DNA of 64,000 nucleotides from Deltaproteobacteria bacterium. Lineage in GTDB: Bacteria > Desulfobacterota > GWC2-55-46. Every line of letters begins with the position of its first letter. Position 1 is the stretch's first letter. Shown here piece after piece: positions 26,603 to 36,029 of the stretch. The notes beneath the pieces are model-generated. The model was not told the origin of the DNA and searched no databases. It saw nothing but the letters and a program-made list of their open reading frames with translations. The stretch is taken from assembly GCA_015075075.1 (NCBI GenBank), contig JABTVA010000001.1, forward strand, positions 239,662-303,661, written 5' to 3'. The position numbers and the translations under genes are program-made.

Positions 26603-27319
26603 ATGGAAAAGGGCTGGCAGCATGAATACGACCTGGGCAAGAGGGCGTTCGAGGAGAGGGACTACGAAGAGGCGCTCGCCCGCCTCGAGAAGGTGGCGGC
26701 GGAGAAGACCGGCTTCGCCGACGTCCACAACATGCTCGGGCTCGTTTACTACAACGCGTCCAGGCGCGAGGACGCCATAGCGGCTTTCCGGAAGGCCATA
26801 GAGATAAACCCGAACTACACCGAGGCCTCGCTCAATCTCGCGGTCGTCTATAACGAGCTCGGCAGGTTCGATAAATCGGCCGAGGTCTACACGCTCGCGA
26901 AGCAGGCGAGGCAGGGCGCGCATTCCTACCTGGACCCGTTCGTGAAAGGCAAGCTCGCCAACATGCACTCGAACCTCGCCCGCATCTATAAAGACCTGGG
27001 CTTTTACGCCGAGGCGGTGGAGGAGTACAGGAAGGCCCTCAGGCTCAGGCCCGAGTTCGCGGACATAAGGACGAGCCTCGGCGTTTCGTTGAGGGACATG
27101 AGGGACTTTGACGCCGCCGTTACGGAGCTTAAGGAGGCTGTAAGGCTGAACCCCTCGTATCCTGATTCGAGGATTCAGCTCGGGCTCACCTATTACGCCA
27201 CGGGGCGGCGCGAGGACGCCAGGGCAGAATGGCAGGGCGTGCTACGCGACCACCCGGACCACAGGATGGCCCGGATGTACATGAACCTCCTCCTTGCGCC
27301 TGCCGGAAAACCGAAGTGA
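26603..27319 (+). CDS. TPR-repeat protein
   Basis: 238 residues with RBS TAGGAGGA 5 bases upstream. At least five TPR units are visible, for example VHNMLGLVYYNASRREDAIA, ASLNLAVVYNELGRFDKSAE, SNLARIYKDLGFYAEAVEEY and SRIQLGLTYYATGRREDARA. There is no signal peptide or membrane segment, so it is probably cytoplasmic (or loosely membrane-linked) and acts as a protein-interaction scaffold. It follows the BamD-like gene by 16 bases and is closed by a terminator, making a two-gene unit. Specific partner unknown. Confidence 0.85.
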   Translation: MEKGWQHEYDLGKRAFEERDYEEALARLEKVAAEKTGFADVHNMLGLVYYNASRREDAIAAFRKAIEINPNYTEASLNLAVVYNELGRFDKSAEVYTLAKQARQGAHSYLDPFVKGKLANMHSNLARIYKDLGFYAEAVEEYRKALRLRPEFADIRTSLGVSLRDMRDFDAAVTELKEAVRLNPSYPDSRIQLGLTYYATGRREDARAEWQGVLRDHPDHRMARMYMNLLLAPAGKPK

Positions 27320-27351
27320 GGCGCGCCGATTAAGGTAAAAGGAAAAAATAA

Positions 27352-27382
27352 AAAAGGCCCCCGCAAAATACGGGGGCCTTTT
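27352..27382. terminator. Bidirectional terminator between TPR gene and sigma-factor operon
   Basis: Stem AAAAGGCCCCCG / CGGGGGCCTTTT with a 7-base loop, flanked by A and T runs on opposite sides. It can end transcription from both convergent units. Confidence 0.92.
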
Positions 27383-27400
27383 CTTGCGTTCAGTCGCTTG

Positions 27401-27896
27401 TTACCGCTTCCAGCCGTGCCCGTCCCCGGCAAGGACCGAGGCGTCGAACTCGAGTTTCTGCTCGGGCGTAAGGAGGCTCCTGACCTTTATCATGTGGTCG
27501 TATCTGGTCTCAAGGGCCTTCGCCTTGAGCCCGGATATTTCGGAGGCGAGCCTCGAGATCGCCTTCCTGTCCGGGTTGTCCGAGGCTACCGTTTTCCTGG
27601 CGTCGGTTTCCTTCAGCTTTAAGGCGGCCTCAAGGAGGCGAGCTCTTTTTAAGCTCCACCTTGAGGCGCTTCATCTCGGTCTTCTGCTCGTCGGTAAGGT
27701 CCTTTATCCATTGCTTGTCGCCGTGCTTATGGTCCTTGTGCTTGCCTTCGCATCCTTCATGATCTTTTTTATGATATTCCTTGTGATGCTCCTTGCCGTA
27801 TGTTCCAGGCTCGGCGTGCGCTACGGACGCCGCGAGTGTCCCAGCCGTGAGGAGCACGGCCAGCATTGCCAGGGGTTTCCTTGCCGATAGTCTCAT
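27401..27896 (-). CDS. His-rich Spy/CpxP-type periplasmic protein, frameshifted
   Basis: Start ATG 27896 gives signal peptide MRLSARKPLAMLAVLLTAGT with cleavage after AHA. Next comes a His/Lys-rich stretch (HHKEYHKKDHEGCEGKHKDH and on) that could bind metal. Then two LTxxQ motifs typical of Spy/CpxP proteins appear: LTDEQKTEMKRL and, near the C-terminus, LLTPEQKLEFDASVL. Between them two G runs have each lost a base (AAGAG near 27646 and TTGAG near 27633), so the frame is recovered only after two repairs; the repaired gene ends at TAA 27401. About 165 residues. It is the last gene of the sigma/anti-sigma operon. Role inferred: envelope-stress chaperone or metal sensor. Confidence 0.75.
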
Positions 27897-27913
27897 TTTC
27901 TTCCCTTGCCTCC

Positions 27914-28408
27914 TTAATTGAGTGTTCCGGGCGAAGCGTGCGCCCGCCTCCATCTCCCTTCCTTCATCCGTTTTTCCATCCTCTTTTCGAGGAGATCCAG
28001 GTACCTTTCCTGCTGGCCCCTGTCGAGGACGGCCTTTTCCTTGAGCATGTGCTCTATCGCCTGGGCCTCTATCCTGCCCTGGACCTTTCCTATCTCGGCG
28101 AGCGAGTCGTTTATGGCAGCCATGTCAGGCTCCTCCTCCTTGATGAGCCTGAATATCCGCCTCCTTTTTTCCGCAAGTTCGCCGTGCGCGGCCAGTATCG
28201 ACGCCCTGAACTTTTCATTCTCTTCCTTGAATAACGCCTTCTGCTCGGGAGTGAGCTTGAGTTTTTCCGAAACCGCCTCGTGCCTTTTTTCGGCCTTGCC
28301 GAGGGAGGTCCCGCATTCCTTGAGGTAGAAAAACCCCGCCGCCCCGAGGATGGTTACGTTCAAGAGGAGCGATATGAAGAGTACGGGTTTTAGAAACCTA
28401 CTGCCCAT
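27914..28408 (-). CDS. Membrane-anchored Spy/CpxP/CnrX-like periplasmic protein
   Basis: 164 residues with an N-terminal hydrophobic segment (about residues 6-28, FLKPVLFISLLLNVTILGAA) and a helical periplasmic domain beginning KLKLTPEQKALFKEENEKFR, which carries the LTxxQ-like motif. The rest is strongly charged and coiled-coil-like (HGELAEKRRRIFRLIKEEEP and on). This layout matches heavy-metal resistance sensors (CnrX/ZraP type) and CpxP. It overlaps the anti-sigma gene by 11 bases, as expected of a protein that modulates the anti-sigma factor. Function inferred from family and context. Confidence 0.8.
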   Translation of the reverse strand: MGSRFLKPVLFISLLLNVTILGAAGFFYLKECGTSLGKAEKRHEAVSEKLKLTPEQKALFKEENEKFRASILAAHGELAEKRRRIFRLIKEEEPDMAAINDSLAEIGKVQGRIEAQAIEHMLKEKAVLDRGQQERYLDLLEKRMEKRMKEGRWRRAHASPGTLN

Positions 28409-28901
28409 TGCCGTTCTCCTTTATTGAGAGGTAAATGTCGGCCAGGGACTCGGGCGGCACGGGGCCGAGGTCTTCCGGCTGAACCGAGGCCACGAGGCTT
28501 GAGTCCGACTGTTCCAGGACAGCGCTTTCCGCCCCGCTGGAAAAGAGGTTGTCCGAGAGCACACCGGCCGAGTATATCCCGAGCGCCATAACGAAGGCGG
28601 CAGCCGCGGCCTCCGCGAACTTGAGGCGTAGCGGCATGGCCCTGAACCAGCCGAACGCGCCCTCGCTCCCCGTATCGGGCACCTCTTCCCTTATCCTCTC
28701 CATCACCCCGGATGCGAAGCCACGGGGCGCGCCGAACCTCGGGGCCGACCGGAGGGCGTCCCTGACCGCTGCGAGGACGCGGGCCTCATCTGCGCACCCG
28801 GGGCACGAGCCCAGGTGCGCGATAAGCCCCGTCCGGTCGCCGTCCCCGATGAGGCCGTCGACATATTCCGATAAGAGGTCTTTCGTCCTTTTGCAGTCCA
28901 T
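28398..28901 (-). CDS. Anti-sigma factor with zinc-finger-like N-terminus
   Basis: 167 residues. The N-terminus MDCKRTKDLLSEYVDGLIGD ... HLGSCPGC has the His-x3-Cys-x2-Cys of the zf-HC2/ZAS anti-sigma domain. A single membrane helix lies around residues 92-115 (FAEAAAAAFVMALGIYSAGV), leaving a short periplasmic C-terminus. It should hold the ECF sigma factor encoded just upstream at the inner membrane until a periplasmic signal arrives. The spacing (27 bases after sigma) and overlap with the Spy/CnrX-like gene support a single operon. Confidence 0.88.
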   Translation of the reverse strand: MDCKRTKDLLSEYVDGLIGDGDRTGLIAHLGSCPGCADEARVLAAVRDALRSAPRFGAPRGFASGVMERIREEVPDTGSEGAFGWFRAMPLRLKFAEAAAAAFVMALGIYSAGVLSDNLFSSGAESAVLEQSDSSLVASVQPEDLGPVPPESLADIYLSIKENGNGQ

Positions 28902-28928
28902 TTCAGCTCCTTGTAAATAACGACAGGC

Positions 28929-29499
28929 CTAACGGATTTGTTCCATCTGAGCGCGGAGTAGGCTCTTAAGCTCCTCCCTCGCCCTCGATATCCTCGATTT
29001 CACGGTGCCTATGGAGATGCCCAGCGCCTCTGATATCTCCTCGTAAGAGAGCCCTTCCATTTTCATAGAGCACTATTGCAGCCCTTAGCTTGTCGGAGAG
29101 CCCTGCCAGGGCCGTCGAGACGGCCTCTCCGGCCTTTTTGGATTCAAGCGCCGCCTCGGGGCCAGGGGAATCAGACGGGGGCTCAAGCGTGTATTCCTCG
29201 CCCTCGCGGCTCGTCGCGGCCAGCGAGAGATGGGCCGGCTTCCTCTTGTAGTCGAGGCAGGAGTTTACGGCTATGCGGGTTATCCAGGCCTGGAAGCTCG
29301 GGGAAGGGGTGAACCTGTCGAGGTTACGGTAGGCCTTTACGAACGCGTCCTGTGCCGCGTCCTCCGCATCTGCCGGCCCGAGCATGTAGCGGCAGACGTT
29401 GTAGACCCTGTCCTGGTACTTCCTTACGAGGGCCTCGAACGCGGCATTATCGCCGGCCCTGGCCCTTTCTATAAGAAGAAGCTCGTTATCATTATACAT
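28929..29499 (-). CDS. ECF (RpoE-type) sigma factor, one inserted base
   Basis: Region 2 is clear: ERARAGDNAAFEALVRKYQD, RYMLGPADAEDAAQDAFVKA and SFQAWITRIAVNSCLDYKRK. At about 29063 four A occur where three are needed (TATGAAAATGGAAGG). With one removed, region 4 reads LYEMEGLSYEEISEALGISI followed by GTVKSRISRAREELKSLL and ends at TAG 28929-28931 (about 189 residues). Without repair the C-terminal third is nonsense. It is the first gene of a four-gene operon with its anti-sigma factor and two envelope proteins, so it likely directs an envelope or metal-stress regulon. The 240 bases upstream hold no other gene and no clear promoter. Confidence 0.88.
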
Positions 29500-29739
29500 A
29501 CGCGCGCACTCTTACAAATAACTCCGGGACCCGGGATTTTGTTCCGTGGGGGCCGGAAGCTCAGGGAGTTTTCCGGGGCCGGGCGGCGGAATTGCCTGGG
29601 AAGGTGTAAGGGTCTGCGTGCGCGGTAACGCCCGGGTGGGCCGGTATGCAGAAACGGCCGTAAAAAGGGTTATTCTCCGGAACAGAACAGCCAAAAAAGC
29701 GCGGCACCGTATCAGGGCCGGAAAAAGGGCAGGGGAGGC

Positions 29740-32376
29740 TCAGAGCTCCCCGACCGTCTTGTACGCCTCTTCAAGGGCCTCGTTTATCCTGGCGGCTTCA
29801 GGCCCTCCGGCCTGCGCCATGTCCGGCTTGCCGCCGCCCTTGCCGCCTATAATGGGGGCGAGCCTCTTTATTATCTCTCCCGCGCTGTAGCGCCCCGTAA
29901 GGTCCCTCGTTACGGCCGCAAGGAGCACGGCCTTAGAGTCCTGCTCGGCTGCGAGCACCACTATGCCCGAGCCGAGCTTCTGCCTGAGGGTGTCGGCCAT
30001 CTCGCGGAGCTCCTTTCCGCCGCCCGCGACCTTCGCGGCCAGCACCGTTACGCCGTCGACCTTACGCGCGGCATCCATGAGCTCTCCCGCTGCCCCGGCC
30101 TTTTCCCTGTTGCGGAGGCGTTCTATCTCGCGTCCGAGCTCGCGCTCTTCTTCGAACATCTTCCGTATCTTCTCGGGGACCCCGGCGGGCGGCACCTTTA
30201 GCGTCTGGGAGGCTTCCCTGAGAGCGTCCTCTGCCTGGTTCACGTAATCGAGGGCCGGCTCGCCGGTAACGGCCTCTATCCTCCGTACGCCGGCGGCCAC
30301 CGAGCCTTCTCCCGTTATCTTTATCATGCCTATGTCGCCGGTCCTCCGGGCGTGCGTGCCGCCGCAGAGCTCCGCGCTCACGCCCGGCACCTGCACCATG
30401 CGGACGAGGTCGCCGTATTTTTCGCCGAAGAAGGCGAGGGCGCCCCTCCGGACCGCCTCGTCATAGGTCAATACCTCGGTCAGCACCTCCTTGTTGGAAA
30501 GGACTGTTCTGTTGGCCTCTCGCTCGATATCGCGCAGAAGCTCAGGCCCGAGCTGCTCGAAGTGGCTGAAGTCGAACCCTGAAGCCTTTCGGGAGACGAG
30601 CCGAGCCGGCCTGCCTCACGTGCTCGCTGACCTTTCTCCCAGCACGGCAGCTGGGATGCGGTGGCCGTGTGGTTCCTCCGGGTAGCGTCGCGCGCCTCGA
30701 CGTCTATCGCAAGCCTCGGCAGTGTCGTCCACGTTTATCGTGCCTTCCTCGACCGTGCAGTAATGGACGATAACGCCGTTCACCGGCCTTCTCGTCCTGT
30801 TCACCCTGAGCGTGAAGCCTTTCCCGACGATAACGCCGGTATCCCCGGCCTGGCCGCCGGATTCCGCGTAGAAGGGCGTTTCTCCGGTTATGACCTCGAC
30901 CTCGTCCCCGTGGAAGGCCGCGTCTACCGTCGCGCCGTCTTTTATGAGGCAGAGTACGGTCGATGAGACCGCGTCCATGTGGTAGCCGACGAACTCGGAC
31001 TTGAGGCCCGAGTTCGCGAGGCCCTTATAGAGCTCCTGGGAGGACTCCCTGCCTTCGAGCCCCTTCCACGAGGCCCGGGCCATCTTCCTCTGCTCGTCCA
31101 TGAGGCGGTTGAAGCCCTCCTCGTCGATCGAGAAGCCCTCGTGCCTCACGATATCGGCCGTAAGGTCGACCGGGAACCCGAAGGTGTCGTAGAGCCTGAA
31201 AGCTACGTCTCCTGGCACCACCTTGCCGTTAAGCTCCTTTAAAGCAGCGACCTCCTGGTCGAGTAGCGCCAGGCCCCTTTCGAGCGTTTCGAAGAAACGC
31301 TCCTCCTCGCCCCTGGTCGCCCTCGCGACGAGGTCCGCGGCCTTCACTACCTCCGGGTAGGCCTCGCCCATCGACTCTATTACCGCGGCGTTGACCTTGT
31401 AGAGGAAAGGCTCGGTGAGGCCGAGGAACCTGCCGTGGCGGGCGGCCCGCCTGATTATCCTCCTAAGCACGTAGCCCCGGCCCTCGTTGCTCGGCAGGAC
31501 CCCGTCGGCCATGAGGAAGGTGACCGCACGCGAGTGGTCGGCTATGGCCCTTATCGAAACGTCGGTCTCGGGGTTTGAGCCGTACTTGACGGACGAGAGT
31601 TCCGTTATCCTGGAGATTATGCGTTCGAAGAGGTCGCCATCGTAGTTATTGAGCTTTCCCTGTACGACCGCTGAGAGGCGCTCAAGCCCCATGCCCGTAT
31701 CTATGCAGGGCTTCGGGAGGGGGGTTAGCTTACCCTCGGCGTTCCTGTCGTACTGCATGAAGACGAGGTTCCATATCTCCAAATACCTGTCGCAGTCGCA
31801 GCCGACCGCGCATCCGGGCCTGCCGCAACCGGCCTCCGGGCCCTGGTCTATGAGTATCTCGGAGCAGGGGCCGCAAGGGCCGGTATCGCCCATTGACCAG
31901 AAGTTGTCCTTCTCCCCGAGCCTCACGATCCTGTCCTTGGGAAGGCCCGAGACATTCGTCCATATCTCCTCGGCCTCCTGGTCGGTCTCGAAGACCGTCA
32001 CCCAGAGCCTGTCTTTTGGGAGGCCCATCTCGCGGGTGAGGAAGTCCCACGCGTACTCTATGGCGCCCTCCTTGAAGTAGTCCCCGAAGGAGAAGTTGCC
32101 GAGCATCTCGAAGAAGGTATGGTGGCGTGCCGTCCGACCCACGTTTTCGAGGTCGTTGTGCTTGCCGCCGGCCCTCATGCACCTCTGGCACGATGCGGCC
32201 CTTGCATAGTCCCGGGTTTCCTCTTCCAGGAAAACACCCTTGAACTGGACCATGCCGGCGTTCGTGAAAAGGAGCGTCGGGTCGCCCTCAGGCACGAGGC
32301 CCGAAGAGGGCACGATTGTGTGCCCCTTTCTCGCGAAGAAATCAAGAAAGCGCTTTCTTATCTCCGAAGACTTCAT
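29740..32376 (-). CDS. alaS: Alanyl-tRNA synthetase, frameshifted in the middle
   Basis: Charges tRNA-Ala; essential. About 878 residues when repaired. N-terminal catalytic core: [38 protein letters not shown] and [19 protein letters not shown]. The editing domain includes NHTAT near 30670 and [17 protein letters not shown] at about 30355, which holds the zinc-binding Cys/His. The C-terminal domain has [15 protein letters not shown]. Between 30710 and 30590 several single-base losses scramble the segment that should read NHTATH ... EHVRQAGS; both sides are otherwise intact. It is last in the recA-pilT-recX-alaS series. Indels in an essential gene suggest sequence error. Confidence 0.93.
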
Positions 32377-32461
32377 CTCTCTTCTTTCCGAAAAAGGATT
32401 TTTTCAGGTGAAAAGTCCCGGCCAGCGGGAAAACAACAATATTATAGCATGCCTTCAGGTC

Positions 32462-32947
32462 CTAATCATCCGAGGGGAGGCCGCCAAGGGCCTTCATTAT
32501 GGCGGCTGTCGAAAACCCCCTTGCCCGGAGGTGCCTGAAGGCCTTTTCCCTGGCCCTGGGGCCTGTTTCCCTGCTGTTCCTCTTGAGCCAGCGCCTGTAG
32601 GCTTCGCGGGCCGAATCTTCCTCGGGTGCGCACCCGGCGAGGGCCGATTTTATCACGCTTTCCTCAATGCCCCTTGATGCGAGGTCGCGGGCTATCCTGG
32701 CCGGGCCCCATGCCTTGTGCCTTGTGCGCGACTCGGCGAGGCCCCTTGCAAAGCGTTCGTCGTCGAGGAGGCCGGCTTGAAGGAGGTACTCGATCGTCCT
32801 GGCGACCGCGTCGCCGTCGAACCCCTTTTGAAGGAGCTTCGTTTCCAGCTCCCGGACGCTCCTCTGCCTTATTGACAGGAGCCTGAATGCCGCCTGGACG
32901 GCATCGCTCCCGCCTTCCTTCCTCTCCGTCTTCTCTTTCATTGGCAC
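32462..32947 (-). CDS. recX: Regulatory protein RecX
   Basis: 161 residues, RecX/OraA family, inhibitor of RecA filaments. Motifs: AFRLLSIRQRSVRELETKLL, LLQAGLLDDERFARGLAESR with KAWGPARIARDL near 90, and a C-terminal ARGFSTAAIMKAL. The start may be GTG 32947 or ATG 32941. It follows pilT by 31 bases and precedes alaS by 85, so recA and recX are separated by pilT rather than adjacent as in many genomes. Confidence 0.93.
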   Translation of the reverse strand: MPMKEKTERKEGGSDAVQAAFRLLSIRQRSVRELETKLLQKGFDGDAVARTIEYLLQAGLLDDERFARGLAESRTRHKAWGPARIARDLASRGIEESVIKSALAGCAPEEDSAREAYRRWLKRNSRETGPRAREKAFRHLRARGFSTAAIMKALGGLPSDD

Positions 32948-32978
32948 ATGGCGAGGGGATGTGGTGCCGCGTGCAAGC

Positions 32979-34148
32979 TCAGAACCTCTCTATGTCGGAA
33001 GGCGCGGCCGGGGCGGCCCCGCCGTCCTTTTCGTTCTTCTCGAAGTCCTTCCAGCCCATGTCGCTCGTTCCGGACACGCCTTTCACCTTGAGCTCGAAAT
33101 CAGCCGGGTTGCTGGCCTGCATGAGCGCCTCTTCATAGGTGATGAGCCCCTTGTTGAGGAGCGACAGTATCGACTGGTCGAAGGTCTGCATCCCGTAGGT
33201 GGTGAAGCCCTTGGATATGGCGTCGGCTATGTCCTTGGTCTTCTCCTTGTCCTCGATGCACTCCCTTATGCGGGCCGTGGTGACCATGACCTCGACGGCG
33301 GGGACGCGCCCCTTGCCGTCCTTCGTGGGTATGAGCCTCTGTGAGATTATGGCCTTTATGACACCGGCGAGCTGTATCCTTATCTGCTTCTGCTGGTACG
33401 GCGGGAAGACAGAGACTATCCTGTTGACCGTCTCCATGGCGTCTATCGTGTGGAGGGTCGAGAGGACGAGGTGGCCAGTCTCGGCTGCGGTCAGGGCTAT
33501 CTCTATGGTTTCGAGGTCCCTCATCTCGCCGACCATGATGACGTCCGGGTCCTGCCTGAGCGCGCCGCGGAGCGCCTCCGAAAAGCCGGGAGCGTCGACC
33601 CCTATCTCCCTCTGGTTTATGATGCACCTCTTGTCCCTGTGGAGGAACTCTATGGGGTCCTCGACGGTGATTATGTGGCACGATTTCTGGCTGTTTACCT
33701 GGTCGAGGACCGAGGCCAGGGTAGTGGATTTGCCGCTCCCTGTGACGCCTGTGACAAGCACGAGCCCTCTCACTTCGTTGGCTATGGTGTGGAGGACCTT
33801 CGGGAGATTGAGCTCGTCGAAGCTCTGTATCTTTATGGGGATGACCCTCAGGACTATTCCGACAGCTCCCCTCTGCTGGAAGACGTTGACCCTGAACCTC
33901 CCCAGGCCCGGGACGCTGTACGCCATGTCTATCTGGTGGTTCTGGCGGAATGTCTCCTTCTGGACGTCGTTCATTATCCGCATCGCGGCCCTGGATATCT
34001 CGTCGGGGGCGAGCCTCTCGTGGTTCTTTATGGGTAGGAGCGAGCCGTGGACGCGGAGGATCGGGGGCACTCCGGCCTTCAGGTGCACGTCCGAGGCCTT
34101 GCTCTTTACCGCGACGTTCAGAATGGAGCTCAGGTCTATTTCGGCTAT
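32979..34148 (-). CDS. pilT: Type IV pilus retraction ATPase PilT, apparent ATA start
   Basis: Powers pilus retraction and twitching. 389 residues if read from ATA 34148, directly after the recA stop, which gives (M)AEIDLSSILNVAVKSKASDV then HLKAGVPPILRVHG, the normal PilT N-terminus; GAGGAG lies 6 bases upstream. The first ATG in frame (34088) would drop conserved residues. Walker A is VLVTGVTGSGKSTTLASVLD; the Asp box, Walker B (DPDVIMVGEMRDLETIEIAL) and His box (TGHLVLSTLHTIDAMETVNR) are complete. Near the C-terminus is an acidic tail. ATA may be an ATG miscalled. No other pilus gene is present here. Confidence 0.92.
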   Translation of the reverse strand: MAEIDLSSILNVAVKSKASDVHLKAGVPPILRVHGSLLPIKNHERLAPDEISRAAMRIMNDVQKETFRQNHQIDMAYSVPGLGRFRVNVFQQRGAVGIVLRVIPIKIQSFDELNLPKVLHTIANEVRGLVLVTGVTGSGKSTTLASVLDQVNSQKSCHIITVEDPIEFLHRDKRCIINQREIGVDAPGFSEALRGALRQDPDVIMVGEMRDLETIEIALTAAETGHLVLSTLHTIDAMETVNRIVSVFPPYQQKQIRIQLAGVIKAIISQRLIPTKDGKGRVPAVEVMVTTARIRECIEDKEKTKDIADAISKGFTTYGMQTFDQSILSLLNKGLITYEEALMQASNPADFELKVKGVSGTSDMGWKDFEKNEKDGGAAPAAPSDIERF

Positions 34149-35192
34149 TTACTTCTCCTCTTTTTTCTTGGGCTCCGCCGTCTTTACGCCGTAGTGCTGG
34201 AGTATCTTCGTCCCTATCTCCGAGGTTATCTCGGGGTGCTCGCGGAGGAACGCCCTGGCTGATTCGCGCCCCTGGCCGAGCCTCTCGCCGTTGAAGGAGA
34301 ACCACGAACCGCTCTTCTCGACTATGTCGACGCCGCTCCCGAGGTCCAGGATGTCGCCCTCCCTGGATATGCCCTCGTTGAAGAGTATGTCGAACTCCGC
34401 GTCCCTGAAGGGCGGGGCGAGCTTGTTCTTGACGACCTTTACCCGTATCCTGTTCCCTATTACCGACTCGCCCTGCTTTATCTGGCCTATCTTCCTGATG
34501 TCGAGCCTTACCGAGGCGTAGAACTTGAGTGCGTTACCGCCGGTCGTGGTCTCGGGGCTCCCGAACATGACGCCGATCTTGTGCCTTATCTGGTTTATGA
34601 ATATGACGCAGGTGTTGGATTTGCTGATGGTGGAGGTGAGCTTCCTCAATGCCTGGCTCATGAGCCTGGCGTGGAGGCCCATGTGGGAATCTCCCATCTC
34701 GCCCTCGAGCTCGGCCCTGGGCACGAGCGCCGCCACCGAGTCCACGACGATAAGGTCTACCGCGTTGCTCCTTATGAGAACGTCGGCTATCTCGAGCGCC
34801 TGCTCGCCGGTGTCGGGCTGGGAAAGGAGGAGCTCGTCGACGTTCACGCCGAGCTTCTTGGCGTAAGAGAGGTCGAGCGCGTGCTCCGCGTCTATGAAGG
34901 CGACGGTACCGCCGAGCTTCTGCGCCTCCGAGGCCACGTGGAGGGTGAGGGTGGTCTTGCCCGAGGACTCGGGGCCGAAGACCTCGACGACCCTGCCCCT
35001 CGGGACCCCGCCTATGCCGAGCGCTATGTCAAGGGCCGTAGAGCCGGTCGATATGGCCGAGACCTCTGCCGGCGCGACGCCGTCCTTTCCGAGCTTCATT
35101 ATCGAGCCCTTGCCGAACTGCTTCTCGATCTGGCTTATGGCAAGGTCTATGGCCTTGGTCTTGTTTGCCGAGTTTCCGGGCGTGGTCGACAT
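34149..35192 (-). CDS. recA: Recombinase RecA
   Basis: 347 residues, full length. Strand-exchange protein of homologous recombination and SOS induction. Motifs: [20 protein letters not shown] (Walker A near residue 67), [30 protein letters not shown], loop L1/L2 region [20 protein letters not shown] with [15 protein letters not shown], and the acidic/lysine tail AEPKKKEEK. The stop touches the pilT start. No LexA-type operator was recognised in the 44 bases between thpR and recA, so it is probably transcribed with upstream genes. Confidence 0.98.
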   Translation of the reverse strand: MSTTPGNSANKTKAIDLAISQIEKQFGKGSIMKLGKDGVAPAEVSAISTGSTALDIALGIGGVPRGRVVEVFGPESSGKTTLTLHVASEAQKLGGTVAFIDAEHALDLSYAKKLGVNVDELLLSQPDTGEQALEIADVLIRSNAVDLIVVDSVAALVPRAELEGEMGDSHMGLHARLMSQALRKLTSTISKSNTCVIFINQIRHKIGVMFGSPETTTGGNALKFYASVRLDIRKIGQIKQGESVIGNRIRVKVVKNKLAPPFRDAEFDILFNEGISREGDILDLGSGVDIVEKSGSWFSFNGERLGQGRESARAFLREHPEITSEIGTKILQHYGVKTAEPKKKEEK

Positions 35193-35236
35193 CTATGCGC
35201 CTCCGTTTAAAATTTATGGTCCTGAGAGTCTTTCCC

Positions 35237-35800
35237 TTATCTTCGGGCCTTAAGAAAGGCCTCCACCATTGCCGTGTACTCGGCCCCCTTTGGCCTTAAT
35301 ACGCTCTTGAAGAGTACGACCGAGAAGACCGTGAACTCCGTTTTCAAAGAAGGGCTCGCCTCGGAAAGGGCGCTCCCCATGAGCATCGAGTCTTCTGGCG
35401 TTTTTATCCTGCAAAGCGTGAGGTGAGGGGAGAACTCGCGCTCCTCAGGCTCGAAGCCGAGCCTATTGACGTTCTCCTCGACCCTCTGCTTAAGAGCCGT
35501 AAGCTCCGCGCTCTCTCCGATGCCCGCCCATATCACCCGGGGCCGTCTCCTGTTGGGGAACGCGTCCACGCCCTCAACGGTGAGCTTGAAAGGCCCGATT
35601 CCCGAGGCCGCGTTTTCAAGCCCGGCTCCGAGCGCATCGAGAAGCCTTTCGTCAGTCTCGCCCAGGAACTTGAGGGTCAGGTGCATGGACTCGGGCCTTG
35701 CCCAGTTTATCGACCTCGACCCCCGGTCAAGCTCCGCCTGCGCCAGCCGGAGCGCTTCCTTCACCTCCGAAGGGATCCTTATAGCTATGAAGGCCCTTAT
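35237..35800 (-). CDS. thpR: RNA 2',3'-cyclic phosphodiesterase, apparent ATA start
   Basis: About 187 residues of the 2H phosphoesterase family (ThpR/LigT). The two HxTx motifs are HLTLKFLGE near residue 40 and HLTLCRIK near 127. The family normally begins M-R-A-F-I-A-I; here the codon in that place is ATA (35800-35798) directly after GGAGGGAGGCGGGAG. The only alternative is a TTG at 35821, which lies inside repeat R5 and before the Shine-Dalgarno. Adjacent to recA as in many deltaproteobacterial genomes. Cellular RNA target unknown. Confidence 0.88.
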   Translation of the reverse strand: MRAFIAIRIPSEVKEALRLAQAELDRGSRSINWARPESMHLTLKFLGETDERLLDALGAGLENAASGIGPFKLTVEGVDAFPNRRRPRVIWAGIGESAELTALKQRVEENVNRLGFEPEEREFSPHLTLCRIKTPEDSMLMGSALSEASPSLKTEFTVFSVVLFKSVLRPKGAEYTAMVEAFLKARR

Positions 35801-35816
35801 CTCCCGCCTCCCTCCA

Positions 35817-36029
35817 GGCAACCTCTGACAGGATGCTGAAAAAGACTTTTGGGGGAAACTTTCTGTAGAAAGGTTTCCCCCAGACCCCCTTCAAAGACTT
35901 TTAGTTCCTGAGAAAACCCCCAATTGGGGGTTTTCTCAGGAAGAACTGAAAGTTTTTGGAGAGAGTTTGAGAGAAACTTTTTACAAAAAGGTTCTCTCAA
36001 TAGTTTTCAGCCCCCTGTTAAAGGTTGCC
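35817..36029. repeat. R5 composite palindromic element
   Basis: Outer inverted ends are GGCAACCT (35817-35824) and AGGTTGCC (36022-36029), shared with R2. Inside are GGATGCTGAAAAAG and CTTTTTACAAAAAGG arms. At 35905-35942 lies a perfect 38-bp palindrome with no loop, whose half is TTCCTGAGAAAACCCCCAA. The left end abuts the thpR start, and the right end encodes the last residues and stop of pncC. Confidence 0.85.

Noticed and set aside
29500..29739. A gene between alaS and the sigma factor
   Set aside because: Short frames on both strands lack start signals and coding character; it is probably the sigma operon leader.
35193..35236. LexA box before recA
   Set aside because: No CTG-N10-CAG or GAAC-type palindrome was found in the short gap.
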